64,000 nt of DNA from CAZSDW01 sp964605705 (GCA_964605705.1 CAZSDW010000013.1:1-64000), one strand, 5' to 3'; numbered from the stretch's first letter, positions 8,389-18,158 are shown. Made by a program: numbers and translations. The notes: generated by a model not told the origin, from the sequence alone.

Positions 8389-9504
8389 GTGATTGATTTT
8401 AACAATCCAATCCCTTTTTATCAGCAGATCGCAAATGATATCAAGTTAAAAATTCAGTCCGGTGAATTGAAGGTTGGTGATCAGATCGGCTCCCAGCAGG
8501 AATTGACCAGGGCATACAATGTCAGTCCGATTACCGTGAAAAAAGCCGTGGCGGACCTGATCAGGGACGGGATTCTGTTCAGCCGGGTCGGGAAGGGAAT
8601 CTATGTTGCAAAACCCCGGGAGGTAGTGGATTATTCCAAAACCCGCACGATTGGATTTGTACTAAGAGATTTGAACAGCCCGTTTTTCTCGCGAATTTTG
8701 ATGAGCGTCGAACGTACAATATCGGACAACCAGTACAATCTCCTGTTGGCAAATTCCGGGAACCAGCCGGAAATCGAAGATAACCAGATCAAACATTTTC
8801 TGAGTATGGGGGTCAGCGGGATTATTATTGCATCCATGAGTCACCAATACACTGCAACTCCACTGATCCGAAAACTGACCAATGAAAATTATCCCTGTGT
8901 GGTCGTCTCCTATATCGATGATGAAAATGTATGTTTTATTGGAACTGATCATGAGTTGGGCGGCTATATCGCGACCGAGCACCTGATAAAAAGTGGCTAT
9001 AAGAGAATTGGCTATATTGATGGTGAAATTGGCAACCGGGTGGGAGAATTGCGACGGAATGGTTTTAAAAAAGCACTAACAGATTACGCTCTGATTTTCC
9101 GGCAGGATGATATTTACCGACTTAGTAATCTGGGTGAGAGTTTTGATTATAATTCCGGATATGAAATTGGTGAACGGTTTGCATCTCACACCGATCGGGC
9201 GGAAGCATTGTTTGTCTATAATGACCTGGTAGCACTTGGCTTTCAAAGAGCCATTTTGGATCGCGGGCTAAAAGTTCCGGAGGATGTGGCACTGGTCGGA
9301 TTTGATGATATCAGGCGGGGCATCACAGCACCGGTACCGTTGACAACAGTTCATCAGCCAACCGATGAAATCGGACAGCTGGCGATAGAAACATTAATTG
9401 AAAAAATTAACGGGCAATCAGTTAAAATACGTCAGATTCTGAAACCTTCATTGGTTATCCGGGAATCCTGCGGATCGCAATTGAAAAAAATTGAAACTAA
9501 TTAA
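8389..9504 (+). CDS. GntR/LacI hybrid transcriptional regulator (AraR-type layout)
   Basis: A 371-residue regulator with a GntR-family winged helix at about residues 5-70 (PFYQQIANDIKLKIQ, then SQQELTRAYNVSPITVKKAV) fused to a LacI/periplasmic-binding-protein sensor domain (about 80-360, with GFVLRDLNSPFFSRIL, EALFVYNDLVALGF and VALVGFDDI). This is the layout of AraR, the arabinose repressor of Bacillus. The GTG start is chosen because AGGAG lies 6 bases upstream. It stands first in a long plus-strand run of pectin and uronate genes, 12 bases ahead of the DUF4861-like gene, so it probably controls that operon in response to a uronate or a related sugar. The ligand is an inference. Confidence 0.85.
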   Translation: MIDFNNPIPFYQQIANDIKLKIQSGELKVGDQIGSQQELTRAYNVSPITVKKAVADLIRDGILFSRVGKGIYVAKPREVVDYSKTRTIGFVLRDLNSPFFSRILMSVERTISDNQYNLLLANSGNQPEIEDNQIKHFLSMGVSGIIIASMSHQYTATPLIRKLTNENYPCVVVSYIDDENVCFIGTDHELGGYIATEHLIKSGYKRIGYIDGEIGNRVGELRRNGFKKALTDYALIFRQDDIYRLSNLGESFDYNSGYEIGERFASHTDRAEALFVYNDLVALGFQRAILDRGLKVPEDVALVGFDDIRRGITAPVPLTTVHQPTDEIGQLAIETLIEKINGQSVKIRQILKPSLVIRESCGSQLKKIETN

Positions 9505-9516
9505 ACGAGGGTCATA

Positions 9517-10767
9517 ATGAGAACACATTTTTTTCACGGGATGATTATCTTGGTATTGAGTGGATTGATGGCATGTGAGTCTGATACTGAACTGGCGAAA
9601 TCTTATCCGGGAAAAACGACCATAAAAGTGGAAAATCCAAGCGATTTAGTGCGTAAAGATGCTTTCGTCAAAATCAATTTGTCCAAAATTGCTGGAGAGC
9701 ATCAGAAAACAATGCTGAAGAGTTGTTCGTTTGTGCTAATAGTTGATGGTCAGGAAGTGCCATCACAACTGCAGGACAAGCAGCTGTATTTTTTGGCAGA
9801 TTTTACACCGGGCGAAAAGAAAAAGGTAATGATCCGTTATGCACTGGAATCGGTTGAGGCAGTGCAGTATCCACAGCGAGCCCATGCAGAACTCTCCCGG
9901 AAAGAGGGCGGTCGCTATGAAGGTGATCGATATGTGGGCGGAAAGTTCACGACGGTGACATTTGATAAAATGCCGCCGAATCACGTGGATCACGATACTT
10001 ATTACCGCTATGAGGGACCGGGTTGGGAATCCGATCAGGTCGCCTATCGTTTTTATCTCGATCCGCGCAACTGCATCGACATTTTCGGAAAGAATGTCAG
10101 TGACATGGTCTTACCGAATGTCGGTCTGGACGGGACAGAAGCCTATCTCCAGATGGCTGACTGGGGCGGCGATATTTTCAAAGTCAGTACGTCGCTGGGA
10201 ATCGGATCGATTGCAGCATTTTATAATGGTGCCGTTCAAAAAGTCAGTGAAACAGACAGCGTTCTGGTGCGGATTTTGGCTGACGGTCCGGTGCAGGCGG
10301 AAATTCAGACGAACTATCACGGCTGGCAAATTGGTGGTAAGAAATATGATCTGCAATCGAATCTGTCTATCTGTGGCGGCAGCCGCCTGACCAGACAGAA
10401 ACTCCAGGTCACCGGAGGTCTTGAACCATTAGCGACAGGATTGGTGAAACACGACGGGTGTAATTATTTTGAAGGAAGCCCGAACGCGGATTCGAAGTGG
10501 AATTATATTGCGCTCTGGGGGAAGCAGAGCCTGGCGGGAGATAATCTTGGAACGGCGCTTTTTTTCAAAAGTGCGAATCTGATCGAAATTACCGAAGATG
10601 AGTTAAATCATCTGGTCATCCTGAATCCTCAGGATGGAAATCTGAAATACTATTTCGCGGCTGCCTGGGAAGGAGAGCCCGGCGGAATCAAAACCCAGAC
10701 TGAATTTGTTAATTATCTCGATCAGACAGTTCAGGAATTAAATGGTCCGATTAAGGTGATTTATTAA
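9517..10767 (+). CDS. DUF4861-like lipoprotein of pectin clusters
   Basis: A 416-residue secreted lipoprotein: the signal peptide ends with the lipobox LMAC, placing the acylated cysteine at residue 20. The body begins with a short beta domain (VENPSDLVRKDAFVKI ... FFxADFTPGEKKKV-type strands) and continues with the long beta-rich region typical of DUF4861, including AYLQMADWGGDIFKV and the WNYIALWGKQ segment. DUF4861 proteins recur in pectin and other polyuronate loci of Bacteroidota, but I am not certain of an established activity. Position directly between the regulator and kduI supports a role on uronate-containing oligosaccharides at the periplasmic face of a membrane. Domain assignment is from memory of the family. 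Confidence 0.65.
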   Translation: MRTHFFHGMIILVLSGLMACESDTELAKSYPGKTTIKVENPSDLVRKDAFVKINLSKIAGEHQKTMLKSCSFVLIVDGQEVPSQLQDKQLYFLADFTPGEKKKVMIRYALESVEAVQYPQRAHAELSRKEGGRYEGDRYVGGKFTTVTFDKMPPNHVDHDTYYRYEGPGWESDQVAYRFYLDPRNCIDIFGKNVSDMVLPNVGLDGTEAYLQMADWGGDIFKVSTSLGIGSIAAFYNGAVQKVSETDSVLVRILADGPVQAEIQTNYHGWQIGGKKYDLQSNLSICGGSRLTRQKLQVTGGLEPLATGLVKHDGCNYFEGSPNADSKWNYIALWGKQSLAGDNLGTALFFKSANLIEITEDELNHLVILNPQDGNLKYYFAAAWEGEPGGIKTQTEFVNYLDQTVQELNGPIKVIY

Positions 10768-10791
10768 TTAAGTGATAAAAGAGGTGTTGGC

Positions 10792-11622
10792 ATGGAAATT
10801 CGATATTTAGCCGATCCGGAACGATTTGTCCGGATGACGACGAAAGAATTGCGGGAGACGTTTCTCGTCGAATATTTATTTAAACCCGGAAAATTGAAAA
10901 TGCTTTACAGCGATACGGAGCGGGCAGTCGTCGCCAGTGCAGTCCCCATGAAAGAGACCCTTGAATTAAAGGGTGGCAAGGAACTGGCGAGTGATTATTT
11001 TGCCCAGCGCCGGGAACTTGGAGTGATCAATATCGGTGCCACAGGTTCCATTTCGATCGCTGGACAGAAGTACCAGCTGGATAAACTGGATGCGCTTTAC
11101 ATAGGTCGGGGTGCCAGAGAAATTCTGTTTGCCAGTGCTGATCCGGAAAAACCGGCGGAATTCTACATTCTCAGCTATCCGGCGCATAAGGAATACCCGA
11201 CAAAATTGATCTATAAGGCTGATGCAAACAAAGTGGAATTAGGCACTGTAGAGGCATCCAACAAGCGGACGATTTATCAATATATTCGACCCGGAGTGGC
11301 TGAGAGTTGTCAATTGGTCATGGGCTTGACGATTCTGGCGCCAGGCTGTATCTGGAATACCTTTCCGCCACATACTCATGCCCGCCGGACAGAAATCTAT
11401 TTTTATTTTGATCTGGCTGAGGAAGCCCGGGTTTTTCACTTGATGGGACCCGCCGCAGAGACCCGCCATCTGGTGATGAAAAACAAGGAAGCGGTGCTAT
11501 CGCCGAGTTGGTCAATACATGCCGGTGCTGGTTCCAGTAGCTATACTTTTATCTGGGGTATGGGCGGCGAGAACCAGGAATTTGATGATATGGACTTTAT
11601 TAAAATTGATGATATACGTTAA
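10792..11622 (+). CDS. kduI: 5-dehydro-4-deoxy-D-glucuronate isomerase
   Basis: A 276-residue cytoplasmic cupin-type isomerase that converts 5-keto-4-deoxyuronate (from unsaturated galacturonate released by pectate lyases and GH105) to 2,5-diketo-3-deoxygluconate. Length equals the family norm. The zinc ligands are visible as H194, H196, E201 (in PHTHARRTEIY) and H243 (in SPSWSIHAGAG), with spacing identical to the E. coli enzyme. The N-terminus MEIRYLADPERF is also diagnostic. KduD, the next enzyme of the route, is encoded 6.5 kb downstream in the same operon. A ribosome binding site AGAGG precedes the ATG. Confidence 0.95.
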   Translation: MEIRYLADPERFVRMTTKELRETFLVEYLFKPGKLKMLYSDTERAVVASAVPMKETLELKGGKELASDYFAQRRELGVINIGATGSISIAGQKYQLDKLDALYIGRGAREILFASADPEKPAEFYILSYPAHKEYPTKLIYKADANKVELGTVEASNKRTIYQYIRPGVAESCQLVMGLTILAPGCIWNTFPPHTHARRTEIYFYFDLAEEARVFHLMGPAAETRHLVMKNKEAVLSPSWSIHAGAGSSSYTFIWGMGGENQEFDDMDFIKIDDIR

Positions 11623-11631
11623 GGAGTAGAA

Positions 11632-13059
11632 ATGTTAAATCCCGATCGCTTTTTTGATCCCGATCCGACAACCCGAAAGCTTGCCCGCGAGCTGTACTCC
11701 GAGGTTAAAGATTTACCGCTGATCAGTCCCCACGGTCATGTGGACTCACGCCTTTTCGCCGAGAATAAGCCCTTTCCTGACCCCGCGGAATTGTTCATTA
11801 TTCCCGATCATTATGTCTTCAGGATGCTCTATTCGCAGGGGATTTCAATGGAATCGCTGGGAATTCCAACAGTGGATGGCACTGTCGAAGAAACCGACCG
11901 ACGGAAAATCTGGCGAATTTTTGCGGAGAATTTTTACCTGTTTGATGGGACTCCCAGTGGTATTTGGCTCAACTATGAGTTGTCTGAACTTTTTGATGTG
12001 CAAAAAAAATTGTCTATCGAAACAGCTGATGAAATCTACGATCACATTCTGGAGAAACTCAGCACCCCGGAATTTTTACCAAGAGCGATGTTTGACGGTT
12101 TCAACCTGGAAATGCTGACCACAACCGACAATCCCTGGGATTCACTGAAACATCACCAGCAGATCAAGGAATCGGATTGGAACGGTCATATTGTCCCCTG
12201 TCTGCGCCCCGATGGCGTGACCGATATTGCCCGGGCTGACTGGCGAGAAAATATCGATAAGTTGTCCGATGCCAGTGGTATCTGGATTAACAATTGTAAG
12301 CAGCTGATTCGTGCGCTGGAAAATCAACGGGTATTCTTCAAATCCATGGGTGCGATTTCGACGGACCATGGAGTTCAGGAAGCGTTGACTAATCGTTTAT
12401 CTGATAATGAAGCAGACCAATTATTTCAGAAAGCCCTGACTGGAAATACGACTCCGCAAGATGCGCGTCTGTTCACAGCGCATATGCTGATGGAGCTGGC
12501 ACGCATGAGTTGTGATGATGGGATGATTATGCATTTGCACGCTGGTGTCCTGCGGAATCACAATGAGCGGATTTTTCAGAAATATGGCGCCGATAAAGGC
12601 GCCGATATTCCGATTGTATCGGAATTCACTTATAATCTGAAACCGCTGCTGAATGCCTATGGCAATCACCCGAATTTTACTCTGATTGTATTTACGCTGG
12701 ATGAATCAACTTATTCCCGGGAATTGGCACCACTGGCAGGGCATTACCCGGCAATGAAGCTGGGACCCGCCTGGTGGTTTAATGACAGTATTCAGGGAAT
12801 GATCAGGTTCCGGCAGCGTGCCATCGAGACAGCCGGTGTGTATAACTTAATTGGGTTTATCGATGATACGCGGGCTTTTCCTTCAATTCCAGCCCGGCAT
12901 GATCTGGCGCGCAGAATTGATAGTAATTTCCTCGCCGGACTGGTTGCCAGGCATATTATCAATATGGATGAAGCCCGCACGATGAACAATGCGCTAGCCT
13001 ACGGACTGTCAAAAAAAACCTATCGAATGTCCGCGCAAAACCAGAAACAGATGGGATAA
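11632..13059 (+). CDS. uxaC: Uronate isomerase (glucuronate/galacturonate isomerase)
   Basis: A 475-residue amidohydrolase-fold enzyme that isomerises D-galacturonate to tagaturonate and D-glucuronate to fructuronate. The N-terminal SPHGHVD motif supplies metal-site histidines, and MIMHLHAGVLRNHN and the LGPAWWFNDS segment are characteristic of UxaC. Length matches the family. The gene starts nine bases after kduI and ends four bases before the TRAP solute receptor gene. Its product tagaturonate would be handled by UxaE, encoded near the operon end. No odd feature is seen. Confidence 0.95.
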   Translation: MLNPDRFFDPDPTTRKLARELYSEVKDLPLISPHGHVDSRLFAENKPFPDPAELFIIPDHYVFRMLYSQGISMESLGIPTVDGTVEETDRRKIWRIFAENFYLFDGTPSGIWLNYELSELFDVQKKLSIETADEIYDHILEKLSTPEFLPRAMFDGFNLEMLTTTDNPWDSLKHHQQIKESDWNGHIVPCLRPDGVTDIARADWRENIDKLSDASGIWINNCKQLIRALENQRVFFKSMGAISTDHGVQEALTNRLSDNEADQLFQKALTGNTTPQDARLFTAHMLMELARMSCDDGMIMHLHAGVLRNHNERIFQKYGADKGADIPIVSEFTYNLKPLLNAYGNHPNFTLIVFTLDESTYSRELAPLAGHYPAMKLGPAWWFNDSIQGMIRFRQRAIETAGVYNLIGFIDDTRAFPSIPARHDLARRIDSNFLAGLVARHIINMDEARTMNNALAYGLSKKTYRMSAQNQKQMG

Positions 13060-13062
13060 TTT

Positions 13063-14046
13063 ATGACCAAATACGTCAAGATATTCATTATTCTCGGGCT
13101 TGCAATATTCCTTTTATCGGCATGTGGTCCGAAGAGCCGGGTGCGGGTGATTAAACTCGGGCACGCCCTGAATGCCGACCATCCGGTTCACAAAGCGATG
13201 GTCTATATGGCTGAGCGAGTCAGCGAAAAATCCGATGGCAGATTACGAATTGATATTTATCCCAGCCAGCAATTGGGAACCGAGCGGGAACTGGTGGAAC
13301 TGCTGCAGATCGGCAGCCTGGGAATTACAAAAGTATCCTCCGGTGCGATTGAGGGATTTGTGCCGGTTTACAAAGTTTTTGGCTTGCCCTATATTTTTCG
13401 CAGTGAAGAGCAGCGGTTCAAAGTGTTAGAAGGGGAAATCGGCAGAGAAATCCTGTTGAGCAGTGAAAAGTACTGGTTGCGGGGGCTCTGCTATTACGAT
13501 GCCGGCAGCCGCAGTTTTTACTCAAAAGCCAAACCGATTCTGAGTCCCGATGATTTGACCGGGATGAAAGTCCGAACGATGAACAGTCCGACTGCCGTGC
13601 GAATGATTCAGCAGATGGGCGGATCGGCGACACCAATCGCCTGGGGCGAACTCTATACTGCTCTGCAACAGGGAGTCGTGGATGCCGCAGAGAACAATCC
13701 ACCATCATACCATCTTTCCCGGCATTATGAAGTTTGTAAGTACTATTCGCTGGACGAGCATACATCGGTTCCGGATGTCCTTCTGATCAGCACGGTGATT
13801 TGGAACAGCCTCACAACCCAGGAACAGCAGTGGCTTCAGGAAGCCGCGGATGAATCCGCCCAGTATCAGAAACAGCTCTGGAAAGAGGCTTGTGAATTTG
13901 CTCTGCAGGAAGTTCAAAAAAGCGGTGTCCAGGTGTATTATCCTGATAAAGCGCCCTTTTCAAAAAAGGTTGAAGCAATCTACGAAGATTACCGGAATCA
14001 ACCGGAAATCTATAATCTCATCCAAAAAATAAAGGCGGTGCAATGA
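13063..14046 (+). CDS. TRAP transporter solute-binding lipoprotein (DctP family)
   Basis: A 327-residue extracytoplasmic solute receptor. The signal peptide ends at the lipobox LLSAC with cysteine 21, so it is probably membrane-anchored. The mature part shows the DctP landmarks: HALNADHPVHKAM, the GSLGITKVSSGAIEGFVPVYKVFGLPYIFR segment in pieces, and a conserved arginine in LTGMKVRTMNSP that normally binds the ligand carboxylate. It lies in an overlapping dctP-dctQ-dctM set inside the uronate operon, so galacturonate, glucuronate or unsaturated uronates are the likely cargo. Ligand specificity is inferred from context alone. Confidence 0.9.
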   Translation: MTKYVKIFIILGLAIFLLSACGPKSRVRVIKLGHALNADHPVHKAMVYMAERVSEKSDGRLRIDIYPSQQLGTERELVELLQIGSLGITKVSSGAIEGFVPVYKVFGLPYIFRSEEQRFKVLEGEIGREILLSSEKYWLRGLCYYDAGSRSFYSKAKPILSPDDLTGMKVRTMNSPTAVRMIQQMGGSATPIAWGELYTALQQGVVDAAENNPPSYHLSRHYEVCKYYSLDEHTSVPDVLLISTVIWNSLTTQEQQWLQEAADESAQYQKQLWKEACEFALQEVQKSGVQVYYPDKAPFSKKVEAIYEDYRNQPEIYNLIQKIKAVQ

Positions 14047-14549
14047 TGTTAAAACGGATTCGAGGATTCGTCAACCGTTGGTTGAGCAGAATACTGATGG
14101 TGCTGATGGCAGTCAGTGTTTTTAATGTCCTCTGGCAGGTATTTACCCGATTCATTATGAAACATCCCAGCTCCTATACCGAGGAATTAGCCCGCTTCTT
14201 ATTGATCTGGGTCGGTATGCTCGGTGCCGGATGGGCGTCCGGACAGAAAATGCACCTGGCGATTGATTATTTTACAATGAAATTGAAACCTCATGTCCAG
14301 CGGTATGTTGGGCTTTTCATCCAGAGTATGGTTTTTCTATTTGCATTTTCGGTAATGGTAGTGGGGGGGATTCGGCTGGTGATGATTACTCTGGAGCTAA
14401 ATCAGACCTCCGCCGCACTTCAGGTAAAATTGGGTTACGTCTATACGGTCCTGCCGATCAGTGGAATTATCATAATGTTTTATGCGGTGCTGGCGTTTAT
14501 CGAATATTTAGCTAATGAGCAGCAGCCGGCAATCGAGATGGGAGAATAA
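14043..14549 (+). CDS. TRAP transporter small permease (DctQ family)
   Basis: A 168-residue protein with four predicted membrane helices, as expected for the small TRAP subunit. The segments ILMVLMAVSVFNVLWQVFTRF and EELARFLLIWVGMLGAGWA (the latter containing the typical TEELAR-F motif) identify DctQ. The start overlaps the dctP stop by four bases. The stop is one base before the dctM start, so the three subunits are translated together. It should form a complex with DctM in the inner membrane and use the sodium gradient. Confidence 0.9.
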   Translation: MMLKRIRGFVNRWLSRILMVLMAVSVFNVLWQVFTRFIMKHPSSYTEELARFLLIWVGMLGAGWASGQKMHLAIDYFTMKLKPHVQRYVGLFIQSMVFLFAFSVMVVGGIRLVMITLELNQTSAALQVKLGYVYTVLPISGIIIMFYAVLAFIEYLANEQQPAIEMGE

Positions 14550-14550
14550 A

Positions 14551-15849
14551 ATGGCGGTTATTGACATTATTGTATTGGCGGGTGTTTTTATTGTTCTCCT
14601 GGTTTTAGGCGCGCCCATTTCTTTCAGTATCGGATTAGCGACAATCTCTACAATGTTGCTGAGTATTCATACGATGCCGGCGTTGACCACGGTTGCCCAG
14701 CGAATGGCAACGGGACTGGATAGTTTTGCCTTGCTGGCAATCCCTTTCTTTGTGCTATCGGGGCAATTTATGAACCGGGGCGGGATTGCCCGACGGCTGA
14801 TCAACTTTGCCAAAGTTCTGGTGGGGCGTTTTCCCGGCGGGCTGGCGTTTGTAAATATTTTTGCGGCAATGCTATTTGGCGCAATTTCGGGATCGGCAGC
14901 AGCAGCAGCGGCGGCAATTGGTGGCTTTATGGTGCCGATGATGAAAGATGAAGGTTATGATGTTCACTTCAGCGCAGCGGTGAATATTACCAGTTCAACG
15001 ACCGGTTTGATAATTCCGCCAAGTAATATCCTGATTGTCTATTCCCTGGCAAGTGGTGGTGCGTCCATCGCGGCTCTCTTTCTGGCGGGTTATCTGCCCG
15101 GTATTCTGGTGGGTATCATGTTAATGCTGGTTTCCGGTATTATTGCGAAAAAACGAAATTACCCGGTCATACCGAAAATCAGATTCATTCAGGCAATCAA
15201 ATATTTTCTCGATGCAATCCCGAGTTTACTCCTCATTATTATTGTTATTGGCGGAATTATCGCTGGATATTTTACCGCTACCGAAGCCTCGGCGATTGCC
15301 GTACTGTACACGTTTGTATTATCGGTGCTGATTTACAAAGAGGTCAAATGGAGTGAGATACCATCAATTTTATTATCGACGGTTGGGACCACGGCGATCG
15401 TCATGCTGCTGATCGGTACATCAATGAGTATGTCCTGGATCATGTCCTATGAAAATATCCCGCAAAATATCAGTGCTGCATTGATTTCATTGACAAGCAG
15501 CAAGATTGTGATTTTATTAATCATTAACCTGATTCTGCTGATTGTGGGGACATTTATGGATATGACTCCAGCAGTTTTAATATTTACGCCGATATTCCTG
15601 CCGGTCGTCACTCAACTGGGAATCAATCCGATTCATTTTGGAATCATGATGGTATTGAATCTCTGTGTTGGTCTGTGTACGCCGCCGGTTGGCTCGGTTT
15701 TGTTCATTGGCTGCGGAATTGCCAATTGTCGAATTGATAAAGTCATTAAACCATTGTTACCACTGTTTGTGGCAATGTTCATTGCCCTGATGCTGGTGAC
15801 CTATATCCCGGAAATTTCCATGCTCATCCCGCGGGCGTTCGGGTTCTAA
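14551..15849 (+). CDS. TRAP transporter large permease (DctM family)
   Basis: A 432-residue integral membrane protein with about twelve helices. Hallmarks are the N-terminal VLLVLGAPISFSIG segment, the glycine/alanine-rich loop GAISGSAAAAAAAIGGFM, TGLIIPPSNILIVYS, and FTATEASAIAVLY. I chose ATG 14551 rather than an upstream in-frame start because GGGAG lies just ahead and the dctQ stop ends at 14549. The upstream extension would overlap dctQ and is not conserved in character. It carries the transport pathway for the TRAP system and is the membrane channel for uronates in this locus by context. Confidence 0.93.
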   Translation: MAVIDIIVLAGVFIVLLVLGAPISFSIGLATISTMLLSIHTMPALTTVAQRMATGLDSFALLAIPFFVLSGQFMNRGGIARRLINFAKVLVGRFPGGLAFVNIFAAMLFGAISGSAAAAAAAIGGFMVPMMKDEGYDVHFSAAVNITSSTTGLIIPPSNILIVYSLASGGASIAALFLAGYLPGILVGIMLMLVSGIIAKKRNYPVIPKIRFIQAIKYFLDAIPSLLLIIIVIGGIIAGYFTATEASAIAVLYTFVLSVLIYKEVKWSEIPSILLSTVGTTAIVMLLIGTSMSMSWIMSYENIPQNISAALISLTSSKIVILLIINLILLIVGTFMDMTPAVLIFTPIFLPVVTQLGINPIHFGIMMVLNLCVGLCTPPVGSVLFIGCGIANCRIDKVIKPLLPLFVAMFIALMLVTYIPEISMLIPRAFGF

Positions 15850-15866
15850 CGATAGAGAGAAGAAAT

Positions 15867-16685
15867 ATGACTGACAGCTTATTGCGAAAATATGATTTTA
15901 TGGGGAAAACGGCGATAGTGACCGGGGGCGCCGGTGTGCTGGGAACCGAATTCACCCGTGCGCTGCTGGAAAGCGGTGCCAGTGTTGCCGTCCTGGATCT
16001 GAATGTTGATAAAATCGATGTATTTGCCAAATTCGGAGACCGCTTTCTGGCTATCAAGACCGATGTACTGGACAAATCATCCATACAGGATGCTGCCGAT
16101 TTAGTATTGGAGAAATTTCATAAGATCGATTTTCTAATTAATGGAGCAGGCGGGAACAGCCCCCAAGCGAGCACAAATTCGGAAATGTCATTTTTTGATA
16201 TTCCGACCGAAGCGATGCGCTTTGTAAGTGATTTGAATTTTCTGGGAACAATCCTGCCGAGTCAGGTATTTGGCAAAATCATGGCCAAACAACAGACGGG
16301 AAATATTCTGAACATTTCTTCGATGAATGCCTTTAGACCACTGACCCGTATCCCGGCGTATTCAGCCGCAAAAGCGGCAGTCAGTAATTTTACCCAATGG
16401 CTGGCGGTCCACATGGCGCAGGAATATTCACCGAATATTCGGGTCAATGCCATCGCACCGGGATTTTTTCTGACAAAGCAGAACGAGTTTTTACTTATTG
16501 ATGAAAAAACCGGCGAGTTAACCGAAAGAGGTGATCAGATCATCAGCCATACACCAATGGGAAAATTCGGCAAACCTGTGGATTTGCTGGGAGCCGTTCT
16601 CTGGCTGTTATCGGATGATTCAGGTTTTGTGACCGGGATTGTTCTGCCGATTGATGGGGGCTTTTCTGCGTATAGTGGTGTGTAA
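15867..16685 (+). CDS. SDR-family D-mannonate oxidoreductase (fructuronate reductase), UxuB type
   Basis: A 272-residue short-chain dehydrogenase with the cofactor loop VTGGAGVLG (18-26), the NGAGG motif near 92, and the catalytic triad S151/S152, Y165 and K169 (YSAAK). The Bacillus protein YjmF/UxuB is an SDR of this length and general sequence that reduces fructuronate to mannonate, unlike the unrelated long-chain UxuB of E. coli. Position with uxaC and uxaE, which together produce fructuronate, supports this activity. Other sugar-acid reductases of the SDR family cannot be excluded by sequence alone. Spacing to dctM is 17 bases, consistent with one operon. Confidence 0.75.
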   Translation: MTDSLLRKYDFMGKTAIVTGGAGVLGTEFTRALLESGASVAVLDLNVDKIDVFAKFGDRFLAIKTDVLDKSSIQDAADLVLEKFHKIDFLINGAGGNSPQASTNSEMSFFDIPTEAMRFVSDLNFLGTILPSQVFGKIMAKQQTGNILNISSMNAFRPLTRIPAYSAAKAAVSNFTQWLAVHMAQEYSPNIRVNAIAPGFFLTKQNEFLLIDEKTGELTERGDQIISHTPMGKFGKPVDLLGAVLWLLSDDSGFVTGIVLPIDGGFSAYSGV

Positions 16686-16703
16686 ATTTTAAGGAGAAGT
16701 GAC

Positions 16704-18158
16704 GTGAGCAAATATGATATTGGCTTAATTGGTTTGGCAGTCATGGGTGAGAATCTTGTCCTGAATATGGAACGCAATGGCTTCTCGGTTGCGGTTTTCA
16801 ATCGTACGACGAGTAAGGTCGATAATTTCATGGCAGGCAGGGCAAAGGGAAAAAATATCCTGGGCTGTCACAGCATCGAAGAACTGGTGGCGAATCTGAA
16901 GCGTCCCCGCAAGGTCATGCTTCTTGTGAAAGCCGGCAAACCGGTGGATGATTTTATCGAATTACTGGTTCCAAATTTAGAAGACGGAGATATAATCATC
17001 GATGGCGGCAACAGCCACTTCCCGGATACGATTCGGCGGACACAATATGTGGAAAGCAAAGGCATGCTGTATATCGGCACTGGTGTTTCCGGCGGTGAAG
17101 AGGGCGCCCTGAACGGACCTTCAATTATGCCCGGCGGATCATCCGAAGCGTGGCAGCATGTCAAACCGGTATTTCAGAAAATCGCGGCAAAGGTCGATGA
17201 TGGTTCGCCCTGCTGTGAATGGGTCGGCGAAAACGGCGCCGGACATTTTGTGAAAATGGTGCACAACGGCATTGAGTACGGTGATATGCAGATGATCAGT
17301 GAAGCCTACTGGATCATGAAAAATGCTCTGGGAATGACGCCGGATGATATGCAGCCTGTATTTCAGGAATGGAATAAGAGTGAACTCGACAGTTATTTAA
17401 TCGAGATCACTTCTGAGATTATGGGGAAAAAAGATGATGAAACCGGCAAGCCTATGCTGGATGTGATTATGGATCGCGCCGGTCAGAAAGGCACCGGTCG
17501 CTGGACCAGCCAGGAAGCCCTGAATCTGGGTGTCCCGGCACCGACGGTCGTGGAAGCGGTCCTTGCGCGGGCAATGAGCGCCATCAAAGACGAACGTATC
17601 GAAGCAGCGAAAATATTAGCCGGTCCGGTTGCTAAATTTGATGGTAACAGAGCCGAATTCATCGAGATGATCCGGCAAGCCTTATACGCTTCGAAAATCT
17701 GTTCCTATGCTCAGGGCTATCAATTGATGAAAGCCGCGGCGGAAGAGTACAAATGGAAGCTGCATTATGGTGACATTGCCCTGATGTGGCGGGGTGGCTG
17801 TATCATCCGGGCACAGTTTCTCGGGCGGATCAAGGAAGCATTTGATAAAAATCCTAATCTGCAGAACCTGCTGATGGACAATTATTTTAAAGCCGCTATC
17901 GAGCAAAACCAAATTGCCTGGCGCAAGGTTGTCGCCAAGGCTATCGAGATGGGCATCCCGGTGCCGGCTTTCAGCAGCGCCCTTGCCTATTATGACGGTT
18001 ATCGCAGTGCACGGTTATCGGCGAATCTGTTGCAAGCCCAGCGGGATTATTTTGGAGCACACACTTATGAGCGGCTGGATAAACCACGGGGTGAATTTTT
18101 TCACACCGACTGGACCGGGCATGGCAGCAAAACCGCCTCGACAACCTATAATGTATAA
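16704..18158 (+). CDS. gnd: 6-phosphogluconate dehydrogenase, decarboxylating
   Basis: A 484-residue full-length 6-phosphogluconate dehydrogenase of the oxidative pentose phosphate pathway, forming ribulose 5-phosphate, CO2 and NADPH. The N-terminal GLIGLAVMGENL is the NADP loop with the conserved second glycine-rich turn. The catalytic lysine and the following NGIEYGDMQ are seen in GAGHFVKMVHNGIEYGD. The C-terminus carries the ARRDYFGAHTYER-like segment (QRDYFGAHTYERLD). The start is GTG with AAGGAG upstream. Its presence between an SDR and kduD in a uronate operon is unusual, since uronate breakdown normally goes through KDPG. It could draw carbon into pentose phosphate or supply NADPH. Confidence 0.93.
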   Translation: MSKYDIGLIGLAVMGENLVLNMERNGFSVAVFNRTTSKVDNFMAGRAKGKNILGCHSIEELVANLKRPRKVMLLVKAGKPVDDFIELLVPNLEDGDIIIDGGNSHFPDTIRRTQYVESKGMLYIGTGVSGGEEGALNGPSIMPGGSSEAWQHVKPVFQKIAAKVDDGSPCCEWVGENGAGHFVKMVHNGIEYGDMQMISEAYWIMKNALGMTPDDMQPVFQEWNKSELDSYLIEITSEIMGKKDDETGKPMLDVIMDRAGQKGTGRWTSQEALNLGVPAPTVVEAVLARAMSAIKDERIEAAKILAGPVAKFDGNRAEFIEMIRQALYASKICSYAQGYQLMKAAAEEYKWKLHYGDIALMWRGGCIIRAQFLGRIKEAFDKNPNLQNLLMDNYFKAAIEQNQIAWRKVVAKAIEMGIPVPAFSSALAYYDGYRSARLSANLLQAQRDYFGAHTYERLDKPRGEFFHTDWTGHGSKTASTTYNV

